Positions 54,063 to 61,925 of a stretch of DNA of 64,000 nt are shown here, one piece after another; position 1 is the stretch's first letter; every line of letters starts with the position of its first letter. Below the pieces are notes generated by a model, which saw only the letters and a program-made list of their open reading frames with translations, was not told the origin of the DNA and ran no database searches. The stretch spans positions 59,696 to 123,695 of the forward strand of contig CAYHEC010000011.1 of assembly GCA_964355675.1 (NCBI GenBank), read 5' to 3'. The position numbers and the translations under genes were made by a program. Origin of the DNA: CAMBDS01 sp964355675 (GTDB taxonomy: Bacteria; Electryoneota; AABM5-125-24; Hatepunaeales; Hatepunaeaceae).

Positions 54063-55177
54063 GGCTTTCAGAAATTAAAAATCAGAAATTAAAAATCCTC
54101 ATCGCGCCACTGGACTGGGGTCTCGGTCATGCGACCCGTTGCATCCCGATAATTCGGTATTTGCAAGAGACCGGTAGAGCGGTCGTCCTCGCCGCTGACG
54201 GCAGACCCCGCCTGTTACTCGAAGCCGAATTCCCGGATTTGCCTGTAATTCCATTCCCCGGCTACGATATCCGTTATCCCATTGATGGCGCGATGGTCGC
54301 CGCCATGGCGAGGCAGTTCCCTAAAATCCTCCGCGGAATTTGGAAGGAATATCGATGGCTGAATAAGTGGGTCGAACAAGAACGCCCGGCGCTGATCATC
54401 TCCGACAATCGCTTCGGGCTCTTCCACAAGACTGTCCCTTCAGTCTATATAACCCATCAGCTGAATATCAAAACCCCGCCAGCGATAGAGTTCCTCCAAC
54501 CCCTATTTTCAAAACTTCACACAAGGGTTATCGAGCGCTTCAATGAGTGCTGGATTCCAGACTACGAAACTTCGCCCGGACTTGCCGGCGAGCTTTCCCA
54601 CGCTTCCGTCCTGCCTCGCAATGCCAAATATATAGGCCCTCTCTCTCGCTTTGAAAAAAAATCGTCGCAACCTCGACAGATCAATCTTTACGATGAAAAC
54701 ATCGACTTGCTCGTCATCCTCTCTGGTCCTGAGCCACAACGGTCGATATTTGAGGAGATAATTCTGGCACAACTACCCAAAACCGGACTGCGGGCATTGG
54801 TCGTCGAGGGGAGATCTGAGGAGGATTCAGACGAGTGGGTTACCGACCGAGTAAGGGTCGTCAGTCGCATGACGTCACTCGACCTAAAAACGGCAATAGA
54901 AAAATCAACCGTCGTCCTCGCTCGACCCGGATACAGTACCGTCATGGACATCGCCGTTCTCGGAAAACCAACGATCTTCGTCCCGACGCCGGGACAAACC
55001 GAGCAGGAATACCTTGGCAATAGGCTTGCCACCGATTGGGGAAGCGTTGTGGTCAAACAGAATGAATTCGATTTAAAACGGGCTTGGAAAGAGATTCAAG
55101 GATCAAATTATCCCATTCCTGTGACTGGAGAATCCATATCGTTCATACCCCATCTCGAAAACCTTCTAAATAGATAG
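54014..55177 (+). CDS. GT-B (MurG/GT28-like) glycosyltransferase
   Basis: About 375 residues after the start region. The N-terminal Rossmann domain begins LKILIAPLDWGLGHATRCIP with a family GHxTR motif. The C-terminal domain has VVLARPGYSTVMDIAVLGKP and FVPTPGQTEQEYLGNRL, the UDP-sugar binding half. The start is uncertain: the only ordinary in-frame start codon is TTG 54014, inside the preceding gene. A 14-bp tandem duplication (TCAGAAATTAAAAA, 54068-54095) lies just before the first conserved strand and may have shifted the original start out of frame. Substrate unknown. Confidence 0.75.
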   Translation: MLAEISSTKRRSPYKIGLSEIKNQKLKILIAPLDWGLGHATRCIPIIRYLQETGRAVVLAADGRPRLLLEAEFPDLPVIPFPGYDIRYPIDGAMVAAMARQFPKILRGIWKEYRWLNKWVEQERPALIISDNRFGLFHKTVPSVYITHQLNIKTPPAIEFLQPLFSKLHTRVIERFNECWIPDYETSPGLAGELSHASVLPRNAKYIGPLSRFEKKSSQPRQINLYDENIDLLVILSGPEPQRSIFEEIILAQLPKTGLRALVVEGRSEEDSDEWVTDRVRVVSRMTSLDLKTAIEKSTVVLARPGYSTVMDIAVLGKPTIFVPTPGQTEQEYLGNRLATDWGSVVVKQNEFDLKRAWKEIQGSNYPIPVTGESISFIPHLENLLNR

Positions 55178-55183
55178 CCCACC

Positions 55184-55978
55184 ATGAACTCCACGTTCGA
55201 AATACCCATCGGCGCTTTTCAACCGGGATCAACTATCCTTCATGGTATCGACCCACGCGCAAAGATATTGACACTTTCCGCAGTTCTAATGGGGATTGTG
55301 TTGACCGATAATTGGCGGGGGCTTTTGTGGATTACTCTGTTTTCTATCGTGACTGCCCTAATGACCGAAAAGACCGCACGGTTGATGCATGACGTCTGGA
55401 GTTTCCGAATATTCTTTTTTTTTACAATACTTATGCATCTCCTTTTCGACCGGGGAGGAACACCTCTCCTCCACATATACAAATTTGAGGTCACCAGCGC
55501 CGGTCTTAACGACGGAATCTTCTTTTCGGTCAAAATCGGCTTAATGGCAATGCTGGGCGGATTATTTTCACGCACAACCCATCCATCCGACTTATCCAAA
55601 GGGATCGAACTGTTGTTGCCCTCCAACGGCCGTGTTGCAAGATTTTTTGGCAGGCCAGGAATTGTGATAGGGTTAGCGCTTCGAATGCTTCCGACAATCC
55701 TTGCCGAGGCCGAACGCATCCGCACGGCTCAAATCGCCAGAGGGTTGAAACTCACTAAAGGCGGAATATTTAAACGCATCAGAAGCTTAATGCCCCTCAT
55801 CGGACCACTCCTTACAGCCACTCTACGACGCGGCGACATCATACACCGAGCGATGATCAGCCGAGGTTTCGCTCTCGATCAAAAGCGAACCCCATATATT
55901 ACTCTTCGAATGAACTTTACTGATTGGGGGGTTCTTACGGGCGGGGTCATTTTTTCGACCATGGCGGTCATGTTATGA
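55184..55978 (+). CDS. ecfT: Energy-coupling factor transporter transmembrane protein EcfT (CbiQ family)
   Basis: 264 residues. Four to five membrane helices and two Ala-Arg-Gly-type coupling motifs on the cytoplasmic side (AQIARGLKL and AMISRGFAL) that hold the EcfA ATPases. IHGIDPRAKILTL is the family N-terminus. The partner ATPase and substrate-binding genes are not in the window. The stop overlaps truA (ATGA). Confidence 0.88.
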   Translation: MNSTFEIPIGAFQPGSTILHGIDPRAKILTLSAVLMGIVLTDNWRGLLWITLFSIVTALMTEKTARLMHDVWSFRIFFFFTILMHLLFDRGGTPLLHIYKFEVTSAGLNDGIFFSVKIGLMAMLGGLFSRTTHPSDLSKGIELLLPSNGRVARFFGRPGIVIGLALRMLPTILAEAERIRTAQIARGLKLTKGGIFKRIRSLMPLIGPLLTATLRRGDIIHRAMISRGFALDQKRTPYITLRMNFTDWGVLTGGVIFSTMAVML

Positions 55979-56760
55979 TCGAAGAAAATTCTCAAAGTTC
56001 GCATCTTCGTTTCAAAATGCTGATCGAATTCGATGGCACCGATTTTTCTGGCTGGCAACGGCAAATTAACGCCAAACGGACCGTTCAGGGTGAAATCGAA
56101 ACTGCCTTGACACAAATCCTGCAACAGAAAGTATCTGTTATCGGTTCCGGCCGCACTGATGCCGGAGTTCACGCGATAGGACAAGTCGCTCACGTCGATC
56201 TGCTCGACGTCCATATTCCTCTGAATAGACTCCATCTTGCACTCAACAGCTTGCTCCCCAATGATGTGCAAGTTCTCAAGGTTGAGCTAACATCTCCCCG
56301 TTTCCACGCTCGGTATCAAGCCATAAGTCGGTCTTACGGTTACCGAATCGAACGCCGCCATCGCCCGACGTTGCGACGATTTGCCTGGACGCCGCCGTAT
56401 TCATGGGATGATGAGATCATCAGAACTGCGGCTCAGATGCTGGTAGGGCGTCACAGTTTTAAGTCATTCTGCCTGCAACGTCCCGGTGAGGAGGAGTACC
56501 ATTGCACTGTCAAGGAGGCAAATTGGGATTCAGACAACAACGGCGTGAATTTCTTCATCACCGCAGATCGCTTCCTGCACAAAATGGTAAGGGGATTGGT
56601 CGGAGCGCTGATCGACGTCGGTAGGGGAAGGTACAATCTGGACGATTTTCAAAAGCTTCTTCTTGAACCTGAACGGAATGGAGCCGTCTGGGTGGCTCCA
56701 CCACAAGGGTTGACACTTCTGAAAGTTGAATATCCTAAAGATATTGGCAAAACGCCGTAG
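55975..56760 (+). CDS. truA: tRNA pseudouridine38-40 synthase TruA
   Basis: 261 residues from ATG 55975. The catalytic Asp is in GSGRTDAGVHAIGQ. FDGTDFSGWQRQ and HRPTLRRFAWTPP are family motifs, and FLHKMVRGLVGALIDVGRG is the C-terminal signature. It modifies U38-40 in the anticodon stem. Its TAG stop is the first part of a GTAGGGGCG palindrome. Confidence 0.95.
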   Translation: MIEENSQSSHLRFKMLIEFDGTDFSGWQRQINAKRTVQGEIETALTQILQQKVSVIGSGRTDAGVHAIGQVAHVDLLDVHIPLNRLHLALNSLLPNDVQVLKVELTSPRFHARYQAISRSYGYRIERRHRPTLRRFAWTPPYSWDDEIIRTAAQMLVGRHSFKSFCLQRPGEEEYHCTVKEANWDSDNNGVNFFITADRFLHKMVRGLVGALIDVGRGRYNLDDFQKLLLEPERNGAVWVAPPQGLTLLKVEYPKDIGKTP

Positions 56761-56784
56761 GGGCGAATCGCGATTCGCCCCTAC
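56757..56784. repeat. GTAGGGGC-type palindrome at the truA stop
   Basis: Perfect 28-bp palindrome (GTAGGGGCGAATCG and its complement). The TAG within it is the truA stop codon. Confidence 0.92.
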
Positions 56785-56840
56785 AACCCCTACTAAATTT
56801 CAGTGTGCTGTCTCATGCCTCGCATGACACGTCTCTGCCA

Positions 56841-56872
56841 CATGGAGGGCGGGTTTAAACCCGCCCTCCATG
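56841..56872. repeat. GGAGGGCGGG palindrome, copy 4
   Basis: Perfect 32-bp palindrome (CATGGAGGGCGGGTTT and its complement). It is followed by ATTTTTAC, so it could also terminate the ecfT-truA message on the plus strand. Confidence 0.9.
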
Positions 56873-56876
56873 ATTT

Positions 56877-58382
56877 TTACACTCCATACCACGTCGCCGC
56901 TTTCTTCTCCAGATACCGCATCAGAGCGTCTGAACTAAGCGCCTTCCCCGTGACAATCCGCGTCAGATCGGCTGATTTGTGCCGCTTGCCGTGTGAGTGG
57001 ATGTTGGTACGGAGCCAATCAAGAAGTGGTGCGTAGATTCCCTTGCGGAAATTATCATCCTGATCTCCGATGTCAGCGACAGCTTTCTCGTAGAACTGGG
57101 CTGAGTTGAGATTGCCAATCGAATAAGTCGGGAAATAGCCTATCAATCCCGCGCTCCAGTGGATGTCCTGAAGACAACCATGTGCATCATCGGGCACATC
57201 AAGCCCGAAGTAACTCTTGAACTTCTCATTCCATGCGGCTGGAACATCGGCTGGTTTCAGATCACCGTTCATAAGAGCTCGTTCAAGCTCGAAACGAAGC
57301 AGTATATGTAGATTGTAGGTTGTCTCGTCAGCCTCAACCCGTATAAATGATGGTTCGACACTGTTGATTGCGAATACGAAAGAATTTAGAGATACATTGC
57401 TTAACGCCAAGAAACGCTTTTGAGCCTCCTGATACCACATCTGCCAAAATGGCAGACTTCGCCCAACAATGTTCTCCCAAAGACGCGACTGTGACTCATG
57501 AATTCCAAGCGAGACCGCTTCTGCCATCGGCGTTCCAGCATGTTCGGGAGGCAGGTTTTGCTCGTAAAGGGCATGTCCCGACTCATGTAGCGTCCCGAAA
57601 AGCGCTCCGTTGACGTGATCGGGTACATAGCGGGTCGTAATCCGAATATCTTTCGGTCCGAGGGTTATGCAAAACGGATGTGTAGTCTGGTCGATACGAC
57701 CGCGGGTGAAGTCATATCCAATCGCGGTTGAGACAAGCTTCCCGAATGCTTCCTGGTCAGCAGGCGGGAAATTGCGATGAAGCACATTCGTGTCCGGCTT
57801 CTTGCTCGACTCCGCGATGGCTTTCACCAGCGGAACCAGCCTGTCTCGCAGATCGCCAAGGACTTTCGCGACCTCCGCAGTCTTTGCGCCCGGTTCGTAT
57901 TCATCAAGAAGAGCATCGTAAGGCTCGGACTCCCAGCCGAGACAATCAGCCTGACGGCGCTTCAGAGCGACGATCTTCTCCAGCCAAGGTCGAAACGACG
58001 CGAAATCATTCTTTGCGCGAGCCTCCCCCCAGACCGACTGAGCGAATGAAGTTGTTTTAGAAAGCTCAGAAACGAGATCCTCTGGCAACTTGCATTTATG
58101 ATCGTAATCCCGCTTCCATTCTCTGACATTGACGTCGCGGGGTGAGTCTGCCTTACCAAGACCGGCGGCGGTCAATTCACCAAGAAGTTCGCCGATGTGC
58201 TTGTCTGTGCCTTTCTTATGTCGCATGACCGCGAGATAGGAAATCTGATCCGACCGGTATTCGTGCGCCGCGGTTGGGATGTAACAACGCTGGTCCCATT
58301 CGAGAAGGCTTTCGATAGAACTGAGCAGGTTTAGCTCGCGCTGGAGCGCGGCAAGATCGTTGTAAAGAGAATCTATGGACAT
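56877..58382 (-). CDS. M32 family metallocarboxypeptidase (Taq type)
   Basis: 501 residues, the family length. The zinc motif HESGH lies in GTLHESGHALYEQ, with the third ligand Glu in MAEAVSLGIHESQSRLWEN. VEADETTYNLHILLRFELE is a family motif. It removes C-terminal residues from peptides in the cytoplasm. The start ATG has AGGTAAT upstream. It faces away from a MITE-like element at its 5' end. Confidence 0.93.
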   Translation of the reverse strand: MSIDSLYNDLAALQRELNLLSSIESLLEWDQRCYIPTAAHEYRSDQISYLAVMRHKKGTDKHIGELLGELTAAGLGKADSPRDVNVREWKRDYDHKCKLPEDLVSELSKTTSFAQSVWGEARAKNDFASFRPWLEKIVALKRRQADCLGWESEPYDALLDEYEPGAKTAEVAKVLGDLRDRLVPLVKAIAESSKKPDTNVLHRNFPPADQEAFGKLVSTAIGYDFTRGRIDQTTHPFCITLGPKDIRITTRYVPDHVNGALFGTLHESGHALYEQNLPPEHAGTPMAEAVSLGIHESQSRLWENIVGRSLPFWQMWYQEAQKRFLALSNVSLNSFVFAINSVEPSFIRVEADETTYNLHILLRFELERALMNGDLKPADVPAAWNEKFKSYFGLDVPDDAHGCLQDIHWSAGLIGYFPTYSIGNLNSAQFYEKAVADIGDQDDNFRKGIYAPLLDWLRTNIHSHGKRHKSADLTRIVTGKALSSDALMRYLEKKAATWYGV

Positions 58383-58391
58383 TTCATTACC

Positions 58392-58536
58392 TTAGATTGA
58401 GTCTGTTGAAAAAGTCTGAAAATGAACTGACCAGGTTCAGGCGGACGGCCTCGTCCGCCGCTCGGTCAAGCACGGTAGAATGGCGGACGAGGACGTCCGC
58501 CTGAACTCCACATGACTTTTTCAACAGACTTAGATT
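58392..58536. mobile_element. MITE-like element with terminal inverted repeats and 7-bp direct repeat
   Basis: Perfect 17-bp terminal inverted repeats (AGTCTGTTGAAAAAGTC at 58400-58416, complement at 58514-58530). A second, inner 24-bp inverted repeat with one mismatch lies at 58436-58459 and 58482-58505. TTAGATT flanks both ends (58392-58398 and 58530-58536), as expected of a target-site duplication. There is no coding capacity. Related copies lie at 46825 and 13285. Confidence 0.85.
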
Positions 58537-58677
58537 ATATTAATGCGTTTTCAGTATCGGAAATAATCGAGTGAATTGCAATATACATCAATAATGTTGC
58601 ATAGAAAAATCCGGTCGGTTACAAAACATATCGACCGACAACTTTCGACTTATAACTGACAACTCACCCCGCGCCTC

Positions 58678-58706
58678 TTGCACCCTTCGGTACAAACTCC
58701 TATATT
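58678..58706 (+). promoter_or_regulatory. Promoter of pckA
   Basis: TTGCAC, a 17-nt spacer, then TATATT. The predicted leader of about 77 nt ends in an AT-only run (ATTAATTCTTAATT repeated) with no clear Shine-Dalgarno before the ATG. Confidence 0.55.
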
Positions 58707-58789
58707 TCTGAGTAGTCGATAGTCACTGGTCACTGGTGATTAGTCACACATCCTGATTATTAATTCTTAATTATTAATTCTTAATTAAA

Positions 58790-60646
58790 ATGAGCCTTTA
58801 CGACGAGTCTGCTTACCGCTTCTTCGCGGATAACCTTGCCCACGCACTAACCGGCAAGAACATTTACCATGCTTCGATGAGTGACCTCGAGTCCGCCGCT
58901 AAGCGTCATGGCCGGCAGACAAACTTCGGGTCATGGGTCTGGAGGTCCTACGTCTCCAGCCGCATCGGCCCCAAAACTGTCTATCTTGGTAGCGAAGCCG
59001 TCCGCCTCCCCAAGCCCTCCTCCGGTCAGAAGGACATCATCGCCGCCGCGCCTGATGAACTCAACAAAGTTCTCCAACTCATCCGCAAACTGCCGATGGT
59101 CCACATAAAGCGCCGAATGTGCGAGAACAGTGAATTCAACCCTGCCTGCAACCTTTACATGTCGGTCGCCGACCCAAAGAACGTCCGCACGCCATTCATG
59201 TGGGCTAATACGATGTCGGATGCAGGCGGTGACTCAAGTCGTCGCTACCCCGGACCCGAATTCACTATGATTCATATCCCCGACGAGCATCAGATCCGCC
59301 AGCAAGTGCTAAGCTTGCCTGAATACGGCATTAATATCTGCCTCGGTTCGGATTACATGGGCGAAGAGAAAAAGGGCTTCCTCAGGCAGGCAATGTACCA
59401 TGCCGACACCCACGGGATGTTAGGGCTTCACGCCGGAACCAAGATCGTCATTGCCAAAGATCAACGCGATGGACGGCTCAAGAAGTACGGGGTATTCCTT
59501 TTCGGGCTGTCAGCGACGGGCAAATCAACTTGGTCTTGCCATAGGCTTGGTTTGAATGAAGACCGCGGTGAAGGGACATGGGTGGCTCAGGACGATATTG
59601 TCTTTATGAAAAAGGATGGCTCAGCGTATGGGTCGGAGGCGAACTTTTTCGTCAAAACTGACGTCGATCCGTCGCTTCAGGAGGCGATGCACATGTCGCT
59701 GACACACAAGAGCGCGTTGCTGGAAAATGTGATGGTCGATCATCTGGGCAACCCTGATTTTCTCGACGAGTCGCTTTGTGGCAACGGTCGTGCGGTAGTG
59801 CGCAAGGACAAGCTGTTCGTGCACAGGGGGAAGAAGCTCGCATCGATAGCGTCAGACTCGTTCGACCTGCCGCCTTTGGACGATCTCGACGGGATTATTT
59901 TTGCATTCATCACGCGTCGTAACTCGATCATGACCTTTGCCCAAGAGTTGACCCCCGAGCAGGGCGTGCTGGCTTACCTTTGGGGGGAATCGTCTCACAG
60001 TTATGCCTCGCAACCGGAAAAGGCTGGCGAGTCTGTCCGCACAGTCGGTACTGACCCGTTCATCGTCGGGCCAAGGGGGCCAATCATCAACCGCTTCCGC
60101 GACTTTGTGATGGGTCTGCACGCCAAGTTTCCCGGCAAGGTAAGGTTTTTCCAGTACAACACCGGCGGTATCGGCGAGATTATCGAGTCGATTGAGGGCT
60201 CGGCGCGCAAAAAGATGGTGAGGAAGGCTTTGCGAGTACCGATCCCATTGATGGCGTCGATTCAGCGAGGGGATCTTAGAGGTGTGAACGTCTATCAGCA
60301 AGGACCGTTCGGAACCAAGGAGATCAGTTCGGTGGAGGGATTTGACTTGTCCGCTTACGATCCGCGCAAATTTTACGATCAGGCTCAGATCGATGGCTTT
60401 GTCGCCGACATCATCGAAGGGCGGAAGAGCTTCACGGCGGAGGTGGCTGAGGAAGGGCTTGACCCGGAAATCGTGAAGTTGGCAGAGAGGTCTTATGACA
60501 TCAAGGGTGTGCGCACCGAAGCGAAAGTATGGCCGGTGGACGTAGCGCTGGCGTCGTCGCCAGCAACTCTGCCTCCATTGCGCTCGAGCTTCAGCAATAA
60601 TGGAGGCAGTAACTACCGCCCCCCGCGTGAGGCGTGGAAAAGATAG
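58790..60646 (+). CDS. pckA: Divergent ATP-dependent phosphoenolpyruvate carboxykinase
   Basis: 618 residues against about 540 for E. coli. The P-loop is GLSATGKST (usual GLSGTGKTT). The metal and substrate ligands are recognisable: Lys in MGEEKKGFL, His in LGLHAGT, an acidic VAQDDIVFM and Arg in CGNGRAVV. It converts oxaloacetate to phosphoenolpyruvate in gluconeogenesis. An extra N-terminal segment of about 60 residues and the altered P-loop mark a divergent subfamily. Assignment to the ATP class rather than GTP is from the kinase motif order. Confidence 0.85.
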   Translation: MSLYDESAYRFFADNLAHALTGKNIYHASMSDLESAAKRHGRQTNFGSWVWRSYVSSRIGPKTVYLGSEAVRLPKPSSGQKDIIAAAPDELNKVLQLIRKLPMVHIKRRMCENSEFNPACNLYMSVADPKNVRTPFMWANTMSDAGGDSSRRYPGPEFTMIHIPDEHQIRQQVLSLPEYGINICLGSDYMGEEKKGFLRQAMYHADTHGMLGLHAGTKIVIAKDQRDGRLKKYGVFLFGLSATGKSTWSCHRLGLNEDRGEGTWVAQDDIVFMKKDGSAYGSEANFFVKTDVDPSLQEAMHMSLTHKSALLENVMVDHLGNPDFLDESLCGNGRAVVRKDKLFVHRGKKLASIASDSFDLPPLDDLDGIIFAFITRRNSIMTFAQELTPEQGVLAYLWGESSHSYASQPEKAGESVRTVGTDPFIVGPRGPIINRFRDFVMGLHAKFPGKVRFFQYNTGGIGEIIESIEGSARKKMVRKALRVPIPLMASIQRGDLRGVNVYQQGPFGTKEISSVEGFDLSAYDPRKFYDQAQIDGFVADIIEGRKSFTAEVAEEGLDPEIVKLAERSYDIKGVRTEAKVWPVDVALASSPATLPPLRSSFSNNGGSNYRPPREAWKR

Positions 60647-60647
60647 A

Positions 60648-60712
60648 TTAAGGTTGAGGTTAAGGTTGAGGCTAAGGTTGAGGCTAAGGTCGAGGTTAAG
60701 GTTCAGGTTGAG
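60648..60712. repeat. AAGGTTGAGGCT hexamer-type repeat after pckA
   Basis: About ten imperfect copies of a six-base unit (AAGGTT, GAGGCT, GAGGTT). It is the reverse complement of the tract inside coaX (21036-21097). Confidence 0.88.
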
Positions 60713-60734
60713 TCGTCCGTGGCCTGTCCAAGGA

Positions 60735-60835
60735 GGACGGATCTCCGTATCCGTCCAGTTCGGCGGGGCTCCGTACCCGCCACTCCGTACGACAGGCGGG
60801 GACGCCTGTCGTACGCGGCAGGGTGGGACGCCCTT
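60735..60835. repeat. Cluster of three different palindromes
   Basis: 60735-60756 is GGACGGAT-CTCCGT-ATCCGTCC. 60762-60781 is GGCGGG-GCTCCGTA-CCCGCC. 60786-60815 is CGTACGACAGGC with its complement. A decayed GGCAGGGTGGGACGCCC follows. Placed back to back between pckA and the adenosyltransferase gene. Confidence 0.88.
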
Positions 60836-60917
60836 CGCACTGAAGACACGCTGAAGCGGTGAACTCTCAGCCAATGCGCTGGCGTCGAAGACTTAAAAAA
60901 TAATTATTGGAATCTCA

Positions 60918-61466
60918 ATGAAAATCTATACCAAGACCGGTGATCAGGGTGAGACCGGTCTCTATCGCGGCGGACGTGTTGCCAAGGATTCGCTCCGAAT
61001 TGCCTCTTACGGCACGGTCGATGAACTGAACAGCCAGCTCGGCTGGGTATTGACCCTTCATATCAGCGAGGACGCCGAGCGGTTGCTTCACCAAATTCAG
61101 CACGACCTCTTCGCCATCGGCGCAGACTTGGCGACTCCCGAGGAGGCGGTCAAGCCGGGCGACAAGGTCACCAGACTTTCTTTTGACGCTCAGTTTTTTC
61201 TTGAAGAAGCAATCGACCAGATGGAGAAAAACCTCGAACCACAACGCCATTTCATCTTACCGGGAGGCTCTCCGACTGCGGCGGCGATTCACGTGGCGAG
61301 AACTGTCTGCCGCAGGGCGGAACGGGGAGTGGTGACGCTGGGGCGTTCGGAGGCTGTATCCCCACAAGTAATCATCTACCTGAACCGCCTCTCCGATTTT
61401 CTATTTGTGTTGGCACGAGAGCAGAACCGTCTTGCCGGGGTGAGTGACGTGCCTTGGGAGAAGTAG
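60918..61466 (+). CDS. pduO: PduO-type ATP:cob(I)alamin adenosyltransferase
   Basis: 182 residues. The N-terminal ATP-binding motif is TKTGDQGETGLYRGGRVAKD. RTVCRRAER and LNRLSDFLFVLAR are the C-terminal signatures. It makes adenosylcobalamin, the cofactor of mutases and dehydratases, and forms a trimer in the cytoplasm. No B12-dependent enzyme lies nearby. Confidence 0.94.
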   Translation: MKIYTKTGDQGETGLYRGGRVAKDSLRIASYGTVDELNSQLGWVLTLHISEDAERLLHQIQHDLFAIGADLATPEEAVKPGDKVTRLSFDAQFFLEEAIDQMEKNLEPQRHFILPGGSPTAAAIHVARTVCRRAERGVVTLGRSEAVSPQVIIYLNRLSDFLFVLAREQNRLAGVSDVPWEK

Positions 61467-61485
61467 TTTGATCCCTATAGCTTCC

Positions 61486-61512
61486 GCTGCCGACCCGCCG
61501 CGGTCGGTAGCT
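61486..61512. repeat. CCCGCCGCGG hairpin, left copy
   Basis: GCTGCCGACC and GGTCGGTAGC arms around CGCCGC. A sister copy lies at 61814-61840; the two bracket a small transcription unit. Confidence 0.8.
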
Positions 61513-61587
61513 AATTTTGTGTGGTGTCGCCCGTACTTGACTTCGCAATTTACGCTAATTATGATAAAAAAATTATTTAGAATTCTC

Positions 61588-61616
61588 TTGACAAACATCC
61601 AACCGGCGCCTATATT
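61588..61616 (+). promoter_or_regulatory. Near-consensus promoter of a small transcription unit
   Basis: TTGACA, exactly 17 nt, then TATATT, the best match to a sigma-70 promoter in the window. The start is expected near 61623. Confidence 0.75.
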
Positions 61617-61631
61617 AAAAACGGTTGTCAG

Positions 61632-61754
61632 ATGATGACCCGTCAGGAAGTGAATCGCCTGTTTCAAGTTTGTCAACTTTTTCTTATTGATTATGCCGAA
61701 AATCAAACTAACGAAAGAAACTCTCTCCAGTATCTCTGGAGCTTAAGCCAATAA
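61632..61754 (+). CDS. Possible 40-residue small protein
   Basis: ATG 61632 (or 61635) to TAA 61752-61754 encodes MMTRQEVNRL and on to YLWSLSQ. It lies about 9 bases after the predicted start of transcription and ends exactly where the terminator stem begins. The middle is mildly hydrophobic (LFQVCQLFLIDYA). No Shine-Dalgarno is seen, so it may be leaderless or the unit may act as RNA instead (CTCCAG/CTGGAG hairpin inside). No family recognised. Confidence 0.35.
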   Translation: MMTRQEVNRLFQVCQLFLIDYAENQTNERNSLQYLWSLSQ

Positions 61755-61805
61755 ACCCTCGCCGGAGCTTGAAAGCCACCCGGACGAGGGTTCTCTGTTT
61801 TTTTT
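61754..61805 (+). terminator. Strong intrinsic terminator
   Basis: AACCCTCG/CGAGGGTT plus CCGG/CCGG stem (one bulge, 61754-61765 with 61780-61792), followed by TTCTCTG and eight T residues (61798-61805). Confidence 0.85.
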
Positions 61806-61813
61806 GATAACCC

Positions 61814-61840
61814 GCTGTCAGCCCGCCGCGGCTGACAGCT
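61814..61840. repeat. CCCGCCGCGG hairpin, right copy
   Basis: Perfect GCTGTCAGCC and GGCTGACAGC arms around CGCCGC. It shares the core and the following AGCTAA with the copy at 61486. Confidence 0.85.
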
Positions 61841-61856
61841 AACAATAGATTGTGGC

Positions 61857-61910
61857 AAAAAAAAGCCCGGGCGCGCCTTTCAATCTCTTGGCAGAGTTGG
61901 CACGCCCGGC
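61857..61910 (-). terminator. Hairpin with T-tract on the minus strand
   Basis: GCCGGGCGTGCC and GGCGCGCCCGGGC arms (one bulge, one wobble) followed by eight T residues on the minus strand (61864 down to 61857). No minus-strand gene is seen upstream, so its target is unknown. Confidence 0.4.
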
Positions 61911-61925
61911 AGAGAGGAAATAATA

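Noticed and set aside
60648..60712. Iteron-type replication origin
   Set aside because: Imperfect hexamers only, no DnaA boxes or replication gene nearby, and the same repeat occurs inside coaX.
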